From Acidimicrobiaceae bacterium (lineage in GTDB: Bacteria > Actinomycetota > Acidimicrobiia > Acidimicrobiales > Bog-793): DNA of 63,498 nucleotides. Where the stretch lies: positions 1 through 63,498 of the forward strand of contig JAODBO010000038.1 of the NCBI GenBank assembly GCA_025464005.1, in the 5' to 3' direction. The notes below the pieces were generated by a model. It saw nothing but the letters and a program-made list of their open reading frames with translations, had not been told where the DNA came from and searched no databases. Positions 43,239 to 50,556 of the stretch are shown in pieces (within the stretch, counting starts at the first letter, position 1; every line of letters begins with the position of its first letter). A program made the position numbers and the translations under genes.

Positions 43239-44414
43239 TCAGACGGTCGCCGGCGCCTTCTTCGGGTGTGGCATGCACAGCTGGTCGTACTCGGCGATCA
43301 CGATCTCGCCGGCGTCGGGACCGCACGCCGGGCAAGCCGGGTCCCGCCGCACCTTGAAGGTGCGGATCTCCTGGGCGAGCGTGTCGTAGGCGAGGAGCCG
43401 ACCGACGAGGGGCTCGCCGATGCCGAGAAGCATCTTGATCGCCTCGACCGCCTGAATCGACCCGATGATGCCGGGAAGCACCCCGAGGACGCCGGCCTCG
43501 GCGCACGACGGCGCCAGCTCCGGCGGCGGTGGCTCGGGCACGAGGCAGCGGTAGCACGGCCCGTTGTACGGGTCGAAGACCGTGGCCTGACCCTCGAACC
43601 GGAAGATCGAGCCGTGCACGACGGGCGTGCGGGTCAGCAACGAGGCGTCGTTGACGAGGTAGCGCGTCGGGAAGTTGTCGGTCCCGTCGACGACGAGGTC
43701 GTACCCCTCCATGAGATTGAGCACGTTGTCCGCGCCGATTCGAACGTCGTGTGTGACGACGTTGACATCCGGGTTGAGCGCGGTCAGTGCCTTCTTCGCC
43801 GAGTCGACCTTTCGATCTCCGATGCTGTCGAGGTTGTGCAGGATCTGGCGCTGCAAGTTCGACGCGTCGACGACGTCCATGTCAACGATCCCGATCGTGC
43901 CCACGCCTGCCGCGGCGAGATAGAGCGCTGCCGGCGAGCCGAGGCCGCCCGCACCGAGCAACAGCACCTTCGAATCCAGGAGCTTCTGCTGACCGGCCTC
44001 GCCCACTTCGGGCAAGAGCAGGTGGCGCTGGTAGCGGTTGCGCTGCTCGGCGTCGAGGACGCGCGGCGTCGCCCACTGGCGACCCTCGTCCTTCCAGCGG
44101 TTAAAGCCACCGGTCATCGATACGACGTCGGAGTAGCCGAGCTCCTGGAGCGACTTCGCGGCGAACGCCGAGCGGCTGCCGCCGGCGCAGTAGACGACGA
44201 TCGGGCGATCCTTGGCGGGAACCACGCCCTCGATCTGCACCTCGAGAAAGCCACGGGGCAGATGGAGCGCTCCGGGTATGGCCCCTTGCTGGTATTCGTC
44301 GGCTTCGCGGACGTCCAGGAACAGGGCATCGTCGCGCCGGGACTCCGCCTCGGCCGGGTCGACCTCACGAATGACCTTCTTGACCTGAGCGAGCAGGTCC
44401 TTCACGCTCGGCAC
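43239..44414 (-). CDS. Rhodanese-MoeB/ThiF fusion, sulfur-carrier adenylyltransferase
   Basis: This protein (391 residues) would adenylate the C-terminus of a small sulfur-carrier protein and deliver sulfur. The N-terminal rhodanese domain has FLDVREADEYQQGAIPGALHLPRG and active-site Cys in IVVYCAGGSRSAFAA near 80. The C-terminal MoeB domain has RYQRHLLLPEVGEAGQQKLL, LLLGAGGLGSPAALYLAAAGVGTIGIVDMDVVDASNLQRQILH, VDGTDNFPTRYLVND, and zinc pairs CYRC and CPACG. Canonical actinobacterial MoeZ has the reverse order (MoeB then rhodanese). GTG at 44414 with GGGAGGAG upstream. Confidence 0.92.
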   Translation of the reverse strand: MPSVKDLLAQVKKVIREVDPAEAESRRDDALFLDVREADEYQQGAIPGALHLPRGFLEVQIEGVVPAKDRPIVVYCAGGSRSAFAAKSLQELGYSDVVSMTGGFNRWKDEGRQWATPRVLDAEQRNRYQRHLLLPEVGEAGQQKLLDSKVLLLGAGGLGSPAALYLAAAGVGTIGIVDMDVVDASNLQRQILHNLDSIGDRKVDSAKKALTALNPDVNVVTHDVRIGADNVLNLMEGYDLVVDGTDNFPTRYLVNDASLLTRTPVVHGSIFRFEGQATVFDPYNGPCYRCLVPEPPPPELAPSCAEAGVLGVLPGIIGSIQAVEAIKMLLGIGEPLVGRLLAYDTLAQEIRTFKVRRDPACPACGPDAGEIVIAEYDQLCMPHPKKAPATV

Positions 44415-44557
44415 CGGCAGGCTCCTCCCTCTATGTGGACGCCGACCGGACCACTCCCGGTCTGTGGCTCGTCCGAGCCTCGGCTGTCCAGATCCGTAAA
44501 CACTACCAGTACGGTCAACATTCCCGTCTGCCGGAGACAAGAGCGATCGCCAGCCAT

Positions 44558-44563
44558 TAGCTT
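44558..44563 (+). promoter_or_regulatory. -10 element for the nitroreductase gene (leaderless type)
   Basis: TAGCTT ends 6 bp before the GTG at 44570, with no Shine-Dalgarno between. This fits leaderless transcription. Confidence 0.5.
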
Positions 44564-44569
44564 GCCGGC

Positions 44570-45178
44570 GTGGAACTCGCGGACGCCATCGCCCGGCGGA
44601 AGATGACGCGTAGCTTCTCGCCCGAGCCCGTGGCCCCAGAGCTGCTGGAGGAGCTGCTATCGGCGGCGGGACGCGCTCCCTCGGCCGGCTTCACCCAGGG
44701 CGTCGATCTCGTCGCGATCACGACTGGCGAGGCCCGCGTGCACTTCTGGGAGCTCGCCACCGACGAGGCGTGGCGCTCCGGAGGCGCCCGAGCGAGCGGC
44801 CTGATGGCCGCGCCGGCCATCGTCGTGCCCGTCGCCGACCCTGGCGCCTACGTCCGGCGCTACGCGGAGCAGGACAAGGGCGCCTCGAGCCTCTCGGGGC
44901 GCGTCGCGTCGGAGTGGCCCGTCCCCTACTGGATCGTCGACGCCTCGTTCATGGTGATGCAGCTCCTCCTCGCGGCGACCGACGCCGGCCTTGGGGCGTT
45001 GTTCTTCCGGCTTCACGCCGAAGCGGGGGTCGTGCTCGAGGGGCTCGGAGCTCCGGCGGGGCGCGTCGCGATCGGCGCCGTAGCGATCGGTCGACCCGCT
45101 GGCGACGACGCCCGTACCTCGCCTGCGACGAGGAAGCGTCGGGGCCTCGACGATCTCGTCCACCTGCAACGCTGGTAA
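44570..45178 (+). CDS. Nitroreductase-family flavoprotein
   Basis: The 202-residue protein begins with MELADAIARRKMTRSFSPEPVAPELLEELLSAAGRAPSAGFTQG, the FMN-binding RRxxRxF and APSAGNxQ-type motifs of the nitroreductase fold. It ends with WIVDASFMVMQLLLAATDAGLGALFF and AIGAVAIGRP. It would reduce a nitro, quinone or flavin-like substrate with NAD(P)H. The mycobacterial FbiB C-terminal domain is a member of this fold and reduces dehydro-F420. As CofE here lacks that domain, this protein is a possible stand-in, but that is speculative. It precedes the methyltransferase-PKS genes by 55 bp. Confidence 0.85.
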   Translation: MELADAIARRKMTRSFSPEPVAPELLEELLSAAGRAPSAGFTQGVDLVAITTGEARVHFWELATDEAWRSGGARASGLMAAPAIVVPVADPGAYVRRYAEQDKGASSLSGRVASEWPVPYWIVDASFMVMQLLLAATDAGLGALFFRLHAEAGVVLEGLGAPAGRVAIGAVAIGRPAGDDARTSPATRKRRGLDDLVHLQRW

Positions 45179-45220
45179 CCGGCGGCCGTGGAGCGCGCTG
45201 CGTCCGTCGGCGGCGCCCCG

Positions 45221-45226
45221 TAGGAT
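45221..45226 (+). promoter_or_regulatory. -10 element for the methyltransferase-ACAD-PKS operon
   Basis: TAGGAT ends 7 bp before the GTG at 45234, a leaderless-type arrangement. This would be the start of a three-gene operon. Confidence 0.5.
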
Positions 45227-45233
45227 CGGGCGG

Positions 45234-45962
45234 GTGAGCAGCCGGGCGACGACCCAGGTCGCACACCGGAAGCGTAACGACCTGGCCCAGTACGACGACC
45301 TCGCCGGGCAGTGGTGGGAGCCGCACGGTGCCCTCGCAATGCTGCACTGGATCGCCGCCGCGCGCGCCCGGCTGATCCCCGCGGCGAGCCGTAGCGGGGC
45401 CGTGCTCGCGGACATCGGTGCCGGCGCCGGTCTGCTCGGTCCGCACCTCGCCGGAAAGGGCTACCACCACGTCGGACTCGACCTCTCGCCGACCGCCATC
45501 GAGATTGCAGCAGCGCGCGGCGTGACAGCGGTGCGAGCCGATGCGCTCCGACTGCCGCTCGCCGACGGTGTCGCAGACGTCGTGAGCGCTGGCGAGATCC
45601 TCGAGCACGTCGTCGACCTACGCCTCGCCGTGAGCGAGGCGTGCCGGGTGCTGCGTCCCGGCGGGATCCTCGTCGTGGACACGATCGCGGCGACTGGCCT
45701 TGCACGGCTCTTGGCGGTGACCGTGGCCGAGCGCATCCCCGGCGGTGCGCCAGCGGGGATCCACGACCCTGCGCTGTTCGTCGACCGCCGGGCGCTCGTG
45801 CAGGAGTGCGCTCGCCACGGCGTCGAGCTCGAGTTGAACGGCCTACGACCCGCCTTCGCTGCGTTGATCGCGTGGCGGCTCGGTCGCCGCGAGAGCGTGC
45901 CGATGGTGCGGACGTGGTCGACGGCCGTGCTGTTCCAGGGCGTGGGCAGGAAGCGCGGGTGA
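45234..45962 (+). CDS. UbiG-like SAM methyltransferase
   Basis: The 242-residue protein has the UbiG-type N-terminal YDDLAGQWWEPHGALAMLHWIAAARARLI, motif I VLADIGAGAGLLGPHLAGKGYHHVGLDLSPTAIEIA, VRADALRLPLADGVADVVSAGEILEHVVDL and CRVLRPGGILVVDTIA. UbiG and relatives O-methylate phenolic or polyprenyl intermediates. Its stop overlaps the acyl-CoA dehydrogenase start, and a type III polyketide synthase follows, so a phenolic lipid or alkylpyrone is a likely substrate. There is no other quinone gene nearby. The GTG start lies 7 bp after TAGGAT. Confidence 0.85.
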   Translation: MSSRATTQVAHRKRNDLAQYDDLAGQWWEPHGALAMLHWIAAARARLIPAASRSGAVLADIGAGAGLLGPHLAGKGYHHVGLDLSPTAIEIAAARGVTAVRADALRLPLADGVADVVSAGEILEHVVDLRLAVSEACRVLRPGGILVVDTIAATGLARLLAVTVAERIPGGAPAGIHDPALFVDRRALVQECARHGVELELNGLRPAFAALIAWRLGRRESVPMVRTWSTAVLFQGVGRKRG

Positions 45963-47224
45963 GCACCTCCAGTGGCGTCCGCCGGCCGCCTGGCATCGAC
46001 TCGCCCGCACCCGCCGCGGGCCGCGTCCTCGTCGGTGCCGCCGGCCAGCTTCTCGACCCCGCCGCGGGCGTCGCAGCCGCGCGCGGCCTCGTCGCTCGGC
46101 TCGCCGGGCGCGCGGCCGGGCACGACCGGGACGGTGACTTCCCCGAGGCCGACTTCGAGGACATCCGGACGAGCGGCCTGCTCGGTCTCATGGTCCCCGA
46201 GACGCTCGGGGGTCCGGGGGCGTCTTTCGCTGGCTACGCCGCCGTCGCGATGGCCCTCGGCGAGGGCAATGGCGCGACGGCGCTCGTCTTCAACATGCAC
46301 GCGTCAGTCACCGGGGCGCTCGCACGGACGCCGGACGCGCTCGCACGTGCGCTCGGCGCGCCCGATGCGTACTTCGCGATGCGAGATCGGGTCCTGCGTG
46401 GGGCCCTCGCCGGCAAGCTGTACGGCGTGGCGATGAGCGAGCGAGGCGCCGGCTCGCGCCTCTCGGCACTCACCACCTCCTACCGCGCTGTCGAGGGCGG
46501 CTTTCACCTGCGCGGGTCGAAGGCGTTCGTCTCGGGAGCGGGGCACCTGGACGCCTACTTGGTAGCGGCGCGCGACCGCTCTGTCGAAGAGCCCCGCATC
46601 TCCTACTTCATCGTCCCCGCCGGCGACGGAGTGCTCGTCGAGCAGAGCTGGGACTCACTCGGCATGCGCGCCACGGGGAGCCACGACCTCCATCTCGACG
46701 TGGTCGTGGACGCCGACGCCCTCGTCGGCGGGGTGGAAGGGGTGGCACTGCTGCTCGCGCAGGTGATGCCGCAATGGCTCGTCGCCAGCTACGCCGCGGT
46801 GTACGTGGGCGTCGCGAAGGCCGCTATCGCCGCTGCCGCGGAACACGTCACAGAGCGCTCGCTACGCGGGCTTCCCGCGGTGCGCGCCCGCGTCGGGCGT
46901 GCCGACGCGGCGGTCGCAGCCGCGGAGCTGGTCGCGCTCGAGGCGGCCCGCCGTGTGGACGAGGCACCGGGCGACCCCGAGACCAACCGCTGGGTCTGGC
47001 GGGCCAAGCTCGTCGCCGGGGAGACGGCGGCCGCGGTCGCGTCGTCCATGCTCGAGGCGGCGGGCACCTCGGCGAGCCGCAAGGGCCATCCGCTGGAACG
47101 TCTCTTTCGGGACGCGCGCTGCGGCTCGCTCCAGCCCGCGACGTCCGACGTCTGTGCCGACTGGCTCGGCCTTGCTGCGACTGGTCAGGACCCCGACCAG
47201 GGCGCAGAGCGCCCGCGTTGGTGA
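45959..47224 (+). CDS. Acyl-CoA dehydrogenase-family protein
   Basis: The 421-residue flavoprotein has the ACAD layout: helical N-terminal domain with FPEADFEDIRTSGLLGLMVPETLGGPGASFAGYAAVAMALGEGNGATALVFNMH, the beta-domain motif YGVAMSERGAGSRLSALTTSYRAVEGGFHLRGSKAFVSGAGHLDAYLVAARD near 150, and a C-terminal helical bundle. The conserved ETNRWVWRAKLVAGETAAAVASSMLEAAG replaces part of the usual catalytic block, and the general-base Glu could not be placed with certainty. The GTG at 45959 is coupled to the methyltransferase stop, and the stop is coupled to the PKS. It may desaturate a starter or tailor the product. Confidence 0.87.
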   Translation: MSTSSGVRRPPGIDSPAPAAGRVLVGAAGQLLDPAAGVAAARGLVARLAGRAAGHDRDGDFPEADFEDIRTSGLLGLMVPETLGGPGASFAGYAAVAMALGEGNGATALVFNMHASVTGALARTPDALARALGAPDAYFAMRDRVLRGALAGKLYGVAMSERGAGSRLSALTTSYRAVEGGFHLRGSKAFVSGAGHLDAYLVAARDRSVEEPRISYFIVPAGDGVLVEQSWDSLGMRATGSHDLHLDVVVDADALVGGVEGVALLLAQVMPQWLVASYAAVYVGVAKAAIAAAAEHVTERSLRGLPAVRARVGRADAAVAAAELVALEAARRVDEAPGDPETNRWVWRAKLVAGETAAAVASSMLEAAGTSASRKGHPLERLFRDARCGSLQPATSDVCADWLGLAATGQDPDQGAERPRW

Positions 47225-48336
47225 GGGCCAAGGCGGTCGCCACTGGAGCGGCGAGCGCGTTTCCCCCCGCAGAGTCGCAGAGCTCGTTGTGGGACGGCTA
47301 CTTCGCCGAGCACTTCGGCCACCGGCGCGCCGCGCGAACTGCCTTTGCCGCCGCCGGGGTGCAGCGGCGCCACGCCGTCGCCAACCCGCTCGTCGAGGAC
47401 GTGTCGGGCTGGTCCACGGGCCGGCGGATGGCGCGCTACCTCGAGGAGGCCATGCCGCTCGGCAAGGAGGCTCTCGCGACCGCGCTCGGCGCGGCCGGCG
47501 TCGCTCCGAACGAGCTCGGGCTGCTCGTCGTGGCGTCGTGCACCGGTTACGTCACGCCCGGGCTCGACGTGCGGCTCGCTCAGGACCTCGACATGGCCGA
47601 AGACCTCCAGCGCCTGCTGCTGGGCCACGTCGGCTGTCACGCCGCGCTTCCCGGCCTCAGCGCGGCCCGGGACTTCGTGCTCGCACACGGCCGTCCGGCC
47701 GCGCTGCTCTGCCTCGAGCTTCCGAGCCTGCATACCCAGCCCGCGACGGACGATCTAGAGCAGGTCGTCGTCCACGCGTTGTTCGGGGACGCGGCCTCCG
47801 CGCTCGTTCTCGAGCCGAGCGATGAGCGCGACGGCTCCTCGAGGCCGAGCGCCCCCAGACGGCACGCGGCCGAGCCCTCCGGCGAGCGCGAGCCCCGGGG
47901 TCTCGAGATCGTCGAGATCCAGGCGGTCACCGACGTCGGGGCAGCTGGGCACATGACGTGGGACGTCACCGACCTCGGCTTTCGGATGGGCCTCTCTCGC
48001 AGGGTGCCCGACCTCGTCGGCGGCCACGTCGGGCCGCTCGTGGACCGGCTGCTCGGCGCACACGGCGTCGCTCGGTCCGACATCGCTGCCTGGGCCGTCC
48101 ATCCGGGCGGCAGCCGCGTCCTCGACGTCGTGGCCGATCGACTCGCGCTCCACGAGACGGCACTGGCGGAGTCCCGTGGGGTGCTCGCCGACCACGGGAA
48201 CTGCTCGTCGGCGACGATCCTCCTCGTCCTCGAGCGCCTGCGGCGCCAGCGCGACCTCGCGCGCGGGGACCTCGTCGTCGCCCTTGCCTTCGGACCCGGC
48301 CTGACGCTCTACGCGGGGCTGCTCCGCTCGCTCTAG
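47221..48336 (+). CDS. Type III polyketide synthase
   Basis: The 371-residue chalcone-synthase-like enzyme condenses an acyl-CoA starter with malonyl-CoA units. The catalytic triad is visible: Cys139 in LLGHVGCHAALPGLSAARDF, His294 in AWAVHPGGSRVLDVV and Asn327 in LADHGNCSSATILLVLERL. SCTGYVTPGLDVRLAQDLD near 107 and AFGPGLTLYAGLL at the end are family blocks. It is closest in style to bacterial alkylresorcinol/alkylpyrone synthases (Cys and Asn in GC/GNCSSAT). A charged insert near 201-225 (DERDGSSRPSAPRRHAAE) interrupts a loop. The GTG at 47221 overlaps the dehydrogenase stop. The starter is unknown. Confidence 0.93.
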   Translation: MRAKAVATGAASAFPPAESQSSLWDGYFAEHFGHRRAARTAFAAAGVQRRHAVANPLVEDVSGWSTGRRMARYLEEAMPLGKEALATALGAAGVAPNELGLLVVASCTGYVTPGLDVRLAQDLDMAEDLQRLLLGHVGCHAALPGLSAARDFVLAHGRPAALLCLELPSLHTQPATDDLEQVVVHALFGDAASALVLEPSDERDGSSRPSAPRRHAAEPSGEREPRGLEIVEIQAVTDVGAAGHMTWDVTDLGFRMGLSRRVPDLVGGHVGPLVDRLLGAHGVARSDIAAWAVHPGGSRVLDVVADRLALHETALAESRGVLADHGNCSSATILLVLERLRRQRDLARGDLVVALAFGPGLTLYAGLLRSL

Positions 48337-48363
48337 CTCCCCGAATGCCCGGCTCCCGCAGGC

Positions 48364-48852
48364 TCAGGCACTGCCGGCGAGCACCGGTAGCTGCCCCGGG
48401 CCTGCACCAGGGCCGGCGTGCGCCTTCATCGACGCCGCGTCGAGGGCTTCGCCGCAGTGCGTGCACGTCGGCACGACGACCGTGAGCTCCCCGCACGAGA
48501 GGTGCTCGACTACCACAGGAGGGCCATGGGGGCACTCCCACTCGTCCCCCCACTGGCGCATCGCCGCGAGCACATGCCAAAGTCCCCGGCCCTTCTCGGT
48601 CAGCAGGTAGTCATACCGGACCGGCCGATCCTGGTAGGGCTGGCGCTCCAGTACGCCGCGCTCGACGAGATGCTCGAGCCGATTGGTCAAGATGTTGCGC
48701 GAGATGCCGAGACGCGTCTGGAAGTCGTCGAAGCGCGTCACTCCGAGGAATGCGTCGCGAACGATCAGCATGCTCCACCACTCACCGACCACCTCGAGCG
48801 TCTGGGCCACCGAGCAATTCATCGTCCCGAAGCTTTTCCTACGCATCGTCAC
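48364..48852 (-). CDS. HxlR-family transcriptional regulator
   Basis: The 162-residue winged-helix protein begins with the HxlR signature CSVAQTLEVVGEWWSMLIVRDAFLGVTRFDDFQTRLGISRNILTNRLEHLVERGVLERQPY, with the conserved early Cys at residue 13. The C-terminal extension has CPHG, SCGELT and PTCTHCGEAL, a possible zinc site not found in minimal HxlR proteins. It is divergent from the DHA2 exporter gene, which it probably regulates, and its 72-bp shared region is the likely operator. Confidence 0.88.
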   Translation of the reverse strand: MTMRRKSFGTMNCSVAQTLEVVGEWWSMLIVRDAFLGVTRFDDFQTRLGISRNILTNRLEHLVERGVLERQPYQDRPVRYDYLLTEKGRGLWHVLAAMRQWGDEWECPHGPPVVVEHLSCGELTVVVPTCTHCGEALDAASMKAHAGPGAGPGQLPVLAGSA

Positions 48853-48913
48853 CCCTCATCGCCTGCGACTCGTTGCCCACGGTCACAGCGTTGCATCATA
48901 GAACTCTGTCCGG

Positions 48914-48919
48914 TAGCGT
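48914..48919 (+). promoter_or_regulatory. -10 element for the DHA2 exporter (leaderless type)
   Basis: TAGCGT ends 6 bp before the ATG at 48926. This supports that start over the in-frame ATG at 48965. Confidence 0.5.
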
Positions 48920-48925
48920 GCCGCC

Positions 48926-50524
48926 ATGCGAGTTCCGTCACGCAACCCTCAGTCGGATTCGGGGATGAGCGCCCACCAGCGCGAGACGCTCGCGGTCACG
49001 TGCGTGGGCTCGTTCATGGTCCTGCTCGACGTATCCATCGTGAACACCGCCCTGCCGTCGATCCAGCGGGCCGTTCACGCGTCCTTCTCCGGACTGCAGT
49101 GGGTGGTGGACGCGTACACGCTCTCGTTTGCCGTCCTCCTCCTTTCCTGCGGCGCGCTGGCCGATCGGCACGGGCGAAAGCGCATGTTCCAGGCGGGCAT
49201 GGCCGTGTTCAGCATCGGCTCGCTGCTGTGCGGACTCTCGACCACGGGCGCGGAGCTCGACGGGGCCCGCGTCCTGCAAGGTGTCGGCGGGGCGGCCCTG
49301 GCCACGAGCAGCCTTGCCCTGCTCGCGACCGCCTTCCACGATCCACGCCAGCGCGTCCGTGCGGTGTCGTTGTGGGCAGCGATCAGCGGGATGGCACTCG
49401 GCGTCGGTCCTACCGTGGGAGGCGCCCTCGTCGTGAGCGCTGGCTGGCGGTGGGTGTTCTTCCTCAACGTGCCGATCGGCGCGGGCTGCGCGCTCTTCGG
49501 CGTCCGCGTGCTCGCGGAGTCGCGCGACCCCGCCGGTAGGAGGGTGGACGTCGCGGGCCAGCTGACGTCGATCGCGTGGCTCGCTCTCCTCACCTACGGC
49601 TTTATCGAGCTGGGCAGCCATCCGTGGGCTTCGGCGCGCGTATGGGCGCCGCTCGCGACGGCGGGGGTGCTCCTCGCCCTCTTCCTCGCTGTGGAGCACC
49701 GATCGGACGAGCCGATGCTGCCGCTCGGGCTGTTCCGGTCGCGGCTGTTCTCGACGACGGCGCTCGTGACGTTCCTCGTCGGCTTCGTGCTCCTTTCGGT
49801 GCCGTTCTTCACGGTCCAGTACTTCCAGGGAGTGCAACATCTCTCGGCCCTCGCCTCAGGCGTGCGAGTCCTCGCTTTCACCTTGATGTTCTCGCTCTCG
49901 GCACCCGCCGGTCGCCTCGCCAGACAGTTCGGCTTCAGGGTTCCGGTCGCGATAGGAGGCCTCGCCGGAAGTGCCGGACTGCTCTCGATGACCCAGATCA
50001 CGCCCGGCTCGGGCTACGCGGACATCTGGTGGAGGCTCTCTCTCGTCGGGCTCGGATTCGGACTGATGCTCTCGCCACTGTCTGCTGCCGCACTCGCTGC
50101 GGTCGACCACCGTCGGGCCGGGCTCGCGTCGAGCGTCGCCAACACGACCCGTCAAGTGGGAACGGTCGTCGGAATCGCCCTGCTCGGAGCCCTCGTACAG
50201 ACGCAGGCCTCGAGGAGCGCAGCATCGGCCCTCCATGGGCTCCCGCAGGCCGCCGCCGGGAAGCTTGCGGCGGACCTGAGCCGTGGGGGTGCCCAGGTCG
50301 CGCTCCCCTCCTCACTTCCCCTCGGGCTCTCCCCCGCCCGCTTCCACGCGATCGGCGCCGACGCGTACGTGTCCGGGATACATGCGGCATTCGCGGTCGA
50401 CGCACTGGTGCTGCTCGCGGCCGCTCTCGTCGCCGGCGCTCTCCTGCGCACCGGGCGTCGTGCGGCGGTGGCAGCGGTCGAGCCCGAGCCGGTCACGGCG
50501 AGGAGCGAGGCCCTGCGCGCCTGA
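48926..50524 (+). CDS. MFS drug exporter, DHA2 (EmrB/QacA) family
   Basis: The 532-residue protein has 14 predicted membrane spans. Span 1 holds FMVLLDVSIVNTALPSIQRAV with the DHA2 motif D1 (LDxTxVNxALP, here LDVSIVNTALP); motif A GALADRHGRKRM is near 80; motif C in span 5 reads LGVGPTVGGAL near 150. These mark a proton-coupled multidrug exporter. It is divergent from an HxlR regulator with which it probably forms a regulated pair. The adjacent secondary-metabolite-like operon makes self-export of a product conceivable but unproven. Confidence 0.92.
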   Translation: MRVPSRNPQSDSGMSAHQRETLAVTCVGSFMVLLDVSIVNTALPSIQRAVHASFSGLQWVVDAYTLSFAVLLLSCGALADRHGRKRMFQAGMAVFSIGSLLCGLSTTGAELDGARVLQGVGGAALATSSLALLATAFHDPRQRVRAVSLWAAISGMALGVGPTVGGALVVSAGWRWVFFLNVPIGAGCALFGVRVLAESRDPAGRRVDVAGQLTSIAWLALLTYGFIELGSHPWASARVWAPLATAGVLLALFLAVEHRSDEPMLPLGLFRSRLFSTTALVTFLVGFVLLSVPFFTVQYFQGVQHLSALASGVRVLAFTLMFSLSAPAGRLARQFGFRVPVAIGGLAGSAGLLSMTQITPGSGYADIWWRLSLVGLGFGLMLSPLSAAALAAVDHRRAGLASSVANTTRQVGTVVGIALLGALVQTQASRSAASALHGLPQAAAGKLAADLSRGGAQVALPSSLPLGLSPARFHAIGADAYVSGIHAAFAVDALVLLAAALVAGALLRTGRRAAVAAVEPEPVTARSEALRA

Positions 50525-50527
50525 CAC

Positions 50528-50554
50528 GTCGAGGGCCTCGAAAGGCCGCTCGAC
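50528..50554. terminator. Bidirectional stem-loop between convergent genes
   Basis: GTCGAG-GGCCT-CGAA-AGGCC-G-CTCGAC forms an 11-bp stem with a CGAA tetraloop and one bulged G. It fills the 32-bp gap between the exporter stop and the beta-propeller stop. There is no T-run, as often in high-GC organisms. Confidence 0.7.
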
Positions 50555-50556
50555 TC

